A stretch of DNA of 15,791 bases from Actinomycetes bacterium (GTDB lineage Bacteria > Actinomycetota > Actinomycetes > Actinomycetales > Cellulomonadaceae). Below, piece by piece: positions 13,630 to 15,791 of the stretch (position 1 is its first letter; each line of letters starts with the position of its first letter). The notes beneath the pieces are model-generated. The model had not been told where the DNA came from. It searched no databases and saw nothing but the letters and a program-made list of their open reading frames with translations. Position numbers and translations under genes: made by a program. The stretch is from NCBI GenBank assembly GCA_023438885.1, contig JAEXPS010000107.1, forward strand, positions 1 to 15,791, written 5' to 3'.

Positions 13630-15258
13630 CTAGGCCCTCTTCTGCCGGACGATCTGCTCCTGCTCGACCTCCACCGGCTCCTCCGCCTGCTCGCCGCCGA
13701 CGAGCGGCGACCCGTCGAAGGTGAGGAAGCCGTTGCGGAACTCCTCCACCGCCGCCTCCAGCTCGGCCTCGGTCGCCTCGTCGAGCTTGCCGGTCTGCGC
13801 GATCGCGGTCAGCACGCCGGTGTTGCGGCGCAGGTGGTCCAGCAGCTCGGACTCGAACCGGCGCACGTCCTGCACCGGCACGTCGTCCAGCTTGCCCTTG
13901 GTCCCGGCCCAGATCGACGCCACCTGGTCCTCGACCGGGAACGGGCTGTACTGGCCCTGCTTGAGCAGCTCCATCAGCCGTGCGCCGCGCGCGAGCTGGG
14001 CGCGCGAAGCTGCGTCGAGGTCGGACGCGAACATCGCGAACGCCTCGAGCGAGCGGAACTGCGCCAGGTCGAGCTTGAGCGTGCCGGAGACCTGCTTCAT
14101 CGCCTTGACCTGTGCGGCGCCGCCGACGCGCGAGACCGAGATGCCGACGTCGACCGCCGGGCGCTGGTCCGCGTTGAACAGGTCGGACTGCAGGAAGATC
14201 TGCCCGTCCGTGATGGAGATGACGTTCGTCGGGATGTACGCCGAGACGTCGTTGGCCTTCGTCTCGATGATCGGCAGGCCCGTCATCGAGCCCGCGCCCA
14301 GGTCGTCGGACAGCTTGGCGCAGCGCTCCAGCAGGCGGGAGTGCAGGTAGAACACGTCGCCCGGGTAGGCCTCGCGCCCCGGCGGCCGGCGCAGCAGCAG
14401 CGAGACCGCACGGTAGGCCTCGGCCTGCTTGGACAGGTCGTCGAACACGATGAGCACGTGCTGGCCCTGGTACATCCAGTGCTGGCCGATGGCCGAGCCG
14501 GTGTACGGGGCCAGGTACTTGAAGCCCGCCGGGTCACTGGCCGGGGCCGCGACGATCGTCGTGTACTCCAGCGCGCCGGCCTCCTCGAGGGCGCCCCGCA
14601 CGGCGGCGATCGTCGAGCCCTTCTGACCGATCGCGACGTAGATGCAACGCACCTGCTTGGCCGGGTCACCGCTGGCCCAGTTGGCCTTCTGGTTGATGAT
14701 CGTGTCGATCGCGATGGCCGTCTTGCCGGTCTGGCGGTCGCCGATGATCAGCTGCCGCTGGCCGCGGCCGATCGGGATCATCGTGTCGATCGCCTTGAGG
14801 CCGGTCTGCAGCGGCTCGTGGACGCTCTTGCGCTGCATCACGCCGGCGGCCTGGAGCTCGAGCGCCCGGCGGCCCTCGGTCGGCACCTCGCCCAGACCGT
14901 CGATCGGACGGCCCAGCGGGTCGACGACGCGCCCGAGGTAGCCGTCGCCGACCGGCACGGAGAGCACCTCGCCGGTGCGCTTGACCGGCTGGCCCTCCTC
15001 GATGCCGGCGAACTCGCCGAGCACCACGACACCGATCTCGCGCACGTCGAGGTTGAGCGCGAGGCCGAGCGTGCCGTCCGCGAACTCGAGCAGCTCGTTG
15101 GCCATCGCCCCGGGCAGGCCCTCGACCTGCGCGATGCCGTCGGCGGCCAGCGTGACGCGGCCCACCTCCTCGGTGGCCGCGGCGGGCGGCGTGTACGACT
15201 GCATGAAGCGGTCCAGCGCGGCGCGGATCTCCTCCGGCCGGATCGTCAGCTCAGCCAT
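13630..15258 (-). CDS. atpA: ATP synthase alpha subunit
   Basis: A 542-aa non-catalytic nucleotide-binding subunit of F1. Walker A is GDRQTGKT (173-180), Walker B is VLIVFDD (268-274), and the arginine finger Arg377 is in VGISVSRVGGAAQ. The start is the ATG at 15258 (MAELTIRPEEI), with GAGG and GAGGAG upstream; an in-frame ATG at 15285 is rejected because the extra residues are not alpha-like. The C-terminal domain is followed by an acidic, Gln/Glu-rich tail (GEQAEEPVEVEQEQIVRQKRA) of about 25 residues, typical of actinobacterial alpha subunits. It begins 54 bp after atpH and ends 2 bp before atpG. Confidence 0.98.
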   Translation of the reverse strand: MAELTIRPEEIRAALDRFMQSYTPPAAATEEVGRVTLAADGIAQVEGLPGAMANELLEFADGTLGLALNLDVREIGVVVLGEFAGIEEGQPVKRTGEVLSVPVGDGYLGRVVDPLGRPIDGLGEVPTEGRRALELQAAGVMQRKSVHEPLQTGLKAIDTMIPIGRGQRQLIIGDRQTGKTAIAIDTIINQKANWASGDPAKQVRCIYVAIGQKGSTIAAVRGALEEAGALEYTTIVAAPASDPAGFKYLAPYTGSAIGQHWMYQGQHVLIVFDDLSKQAEAYRAVSLLLRRPPGREAYPGDVFYLHSRLLERCAKLSDDLGAGSMTGLPIIETKANDVSAYIPTNVISITDGQIFLQSDLFNADQRPAVDVGISVSRVGGAAQVKAMKQVSGTLKLDLAQFRSLEAFAMFASDLDAASRAQLARGARLMELLKQGQYSPFPVEDQVASIWAGTKGKLDDVPVQDVRRFESELLDHLRRNTGVLTAIAQTGKLDEATEAELEAAVEEFRNGFLTFDGSPLVGGEQAEEPVEVEQEQIVRQKRA

Positions 15259-15312
15259 GTGCCTCGTTCTCCTCGTGGGACGCACGCGGGGCGTGCGCAG
15301 GGACGTTCACTT

Positions 15313-15791
15313 TCAGCCCGCCAGCCGGCGGCGCGCATCGGCGAGGCGCGCCAGCACGGTGGCGTCGATGACGTCGGCGCCGGACTGCACCCGCAGCCCG
15401 CCGACGATGGTCGGGTCGACGATGACGTTCATCGTGACGTCGTGGCCCAGCGCCCGCGACAGCAGGCCGCCCAGACGCTCGCGCTGGTCGGCGTCGAGCG
15501 GGCTGGCCACGGTCACCGTCGCCACCCGGCGGTTGCGGCGCTCGGCGATGAGGTCCGAGATGTCGCCCAGCTGCGCGACGAAGCGGCGGCCTCGCGGCGC
15601 GGCCGCGGCCCGGCGTGCCAGCAGCCGCGTCACGGCGCTGGCCTTGCCGTCGAGCACCGCGTCGATCAGCTCGGCGCGCTGCTCGCCGGGCACGGACGCG
15701 TCGTGCAGCGTGCGGCGTACCTCGCGCTGGCCCGCCAGCGCCGCCGTCAGCGCGAACAGCTCGGCGTCGACGGCATCGAGCTGGCCGGCGG
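15313..15791 (-). CDS. atpH: ATP synthase delta subunit, partial (N-terminus beyond right edge)
   Basis: The C-terminal 158 residues of the F1 delta subunit, the peripheral stalk component joining the F1 alpha subunits to the b subunit. The visible sequence runs from AGQLDAVDAELFAL at the edge through RREVRRTLHDASVPGEQRAELID-like helical segments to the C-terminal domain with RRVATVTVASPLDADQ, ALGHDVTMNVIVDP and GGLRVQSGADVIDATV, which is diagnostic of this family. A GTG at 15693 is internal (Val of DASVPGEQ) and not the start: the same frame continues open to the window edge with delta-like sequence. Actinobacterial delta subunits are often about 270 aa, so roughly 110 residues may be missing. 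It heads the visible part of the atp operon; atpB, atpE and atpF should lie beyond the edge. Confidence 0.95.
   Translation of the reverse strand, partial: AGQLDAVDAELFALTAALAGQREVRRTLHDASVPGEQRAELIDAVLDGKASAVTRLLARRAAAAPRGRRFVAQLGDISDLIAERRNRRVATVTVASPLDADQRERLGGLLSRALGHDVTMNVIVDPTIVGGLRVQSGADVIDATVLARLADARRRLAG

Overview
The window is very GC-rich DNA with strong third-position G/C bias and frequent GTG starts. It carries a typical actinobacterial F-type ATP synthase operon followed by nucS, the actinobacterial/archaeal mismatch endonuclease. The gene set (GH1 beta-glucosidase, nagA, a DivIVA/Scy-like coiled-coil protein, a DUF2550 gene after atpC) fits an actinomycete of the order Micrococcales, probably close to Cellulomonas. 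The genus is an inference; no marker in the window fixes it.

Layout, left to right. Positions 1-1335 (minus): a two-TM protein of unknown function, cut by the left edge. Positions 1336-1517: a divergent promoter region. Positions 1518-4081 (plus): a 713-aa coiled-coil protein and a 141-aa protein that overlaps it by 4 bp. From 4086 rightwards everything is on the minus strand. Read in the direction of transcription (right to left) the order is: atpH (cut by the right edge), atpA, atpG, atpD, atpC, a DUF2550 membrane gene, nucS; then a repeat element; a four-TM protein and nagA; a GH1 beta-glucosidase behind a palindromic operator candidate; a second copy of the repeat element; a small Cys/His protein; and two alpha/beta hydrolases.

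The ATP synthase genes are tightly packed, with gaps of 2 to 54 bp. DUF2550 and nucS continue the same unit (10-bp gap, then a 1-base overlap), so mismatch repair is probably co-expressed with energy metabolism. NagA and the beta-glucosidase suggest use of amino sugars and beta-glucosides. The coiled-coil protein is probably a polar or cytoskeletal scaffold, with the 141-aa protein as a translationally coupled partner.

The most unusual signal is non-coding. Two intergenic elements, 6152-6267 and 9648-9763, share one design: a 21-bp centre flanked by outward-facing tandem 19-bp units, 2 on one side and 3 on the other, 116 bp in total. The two copies lie in opposite orientation. One contains the stop codon of the GH1 gene at one end and the ribosome binding site of the next gene at the other. 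The second notable signal is a run of 24 uninterrupted 11-residue (hendecad) repeats in the coiled-coil protein.
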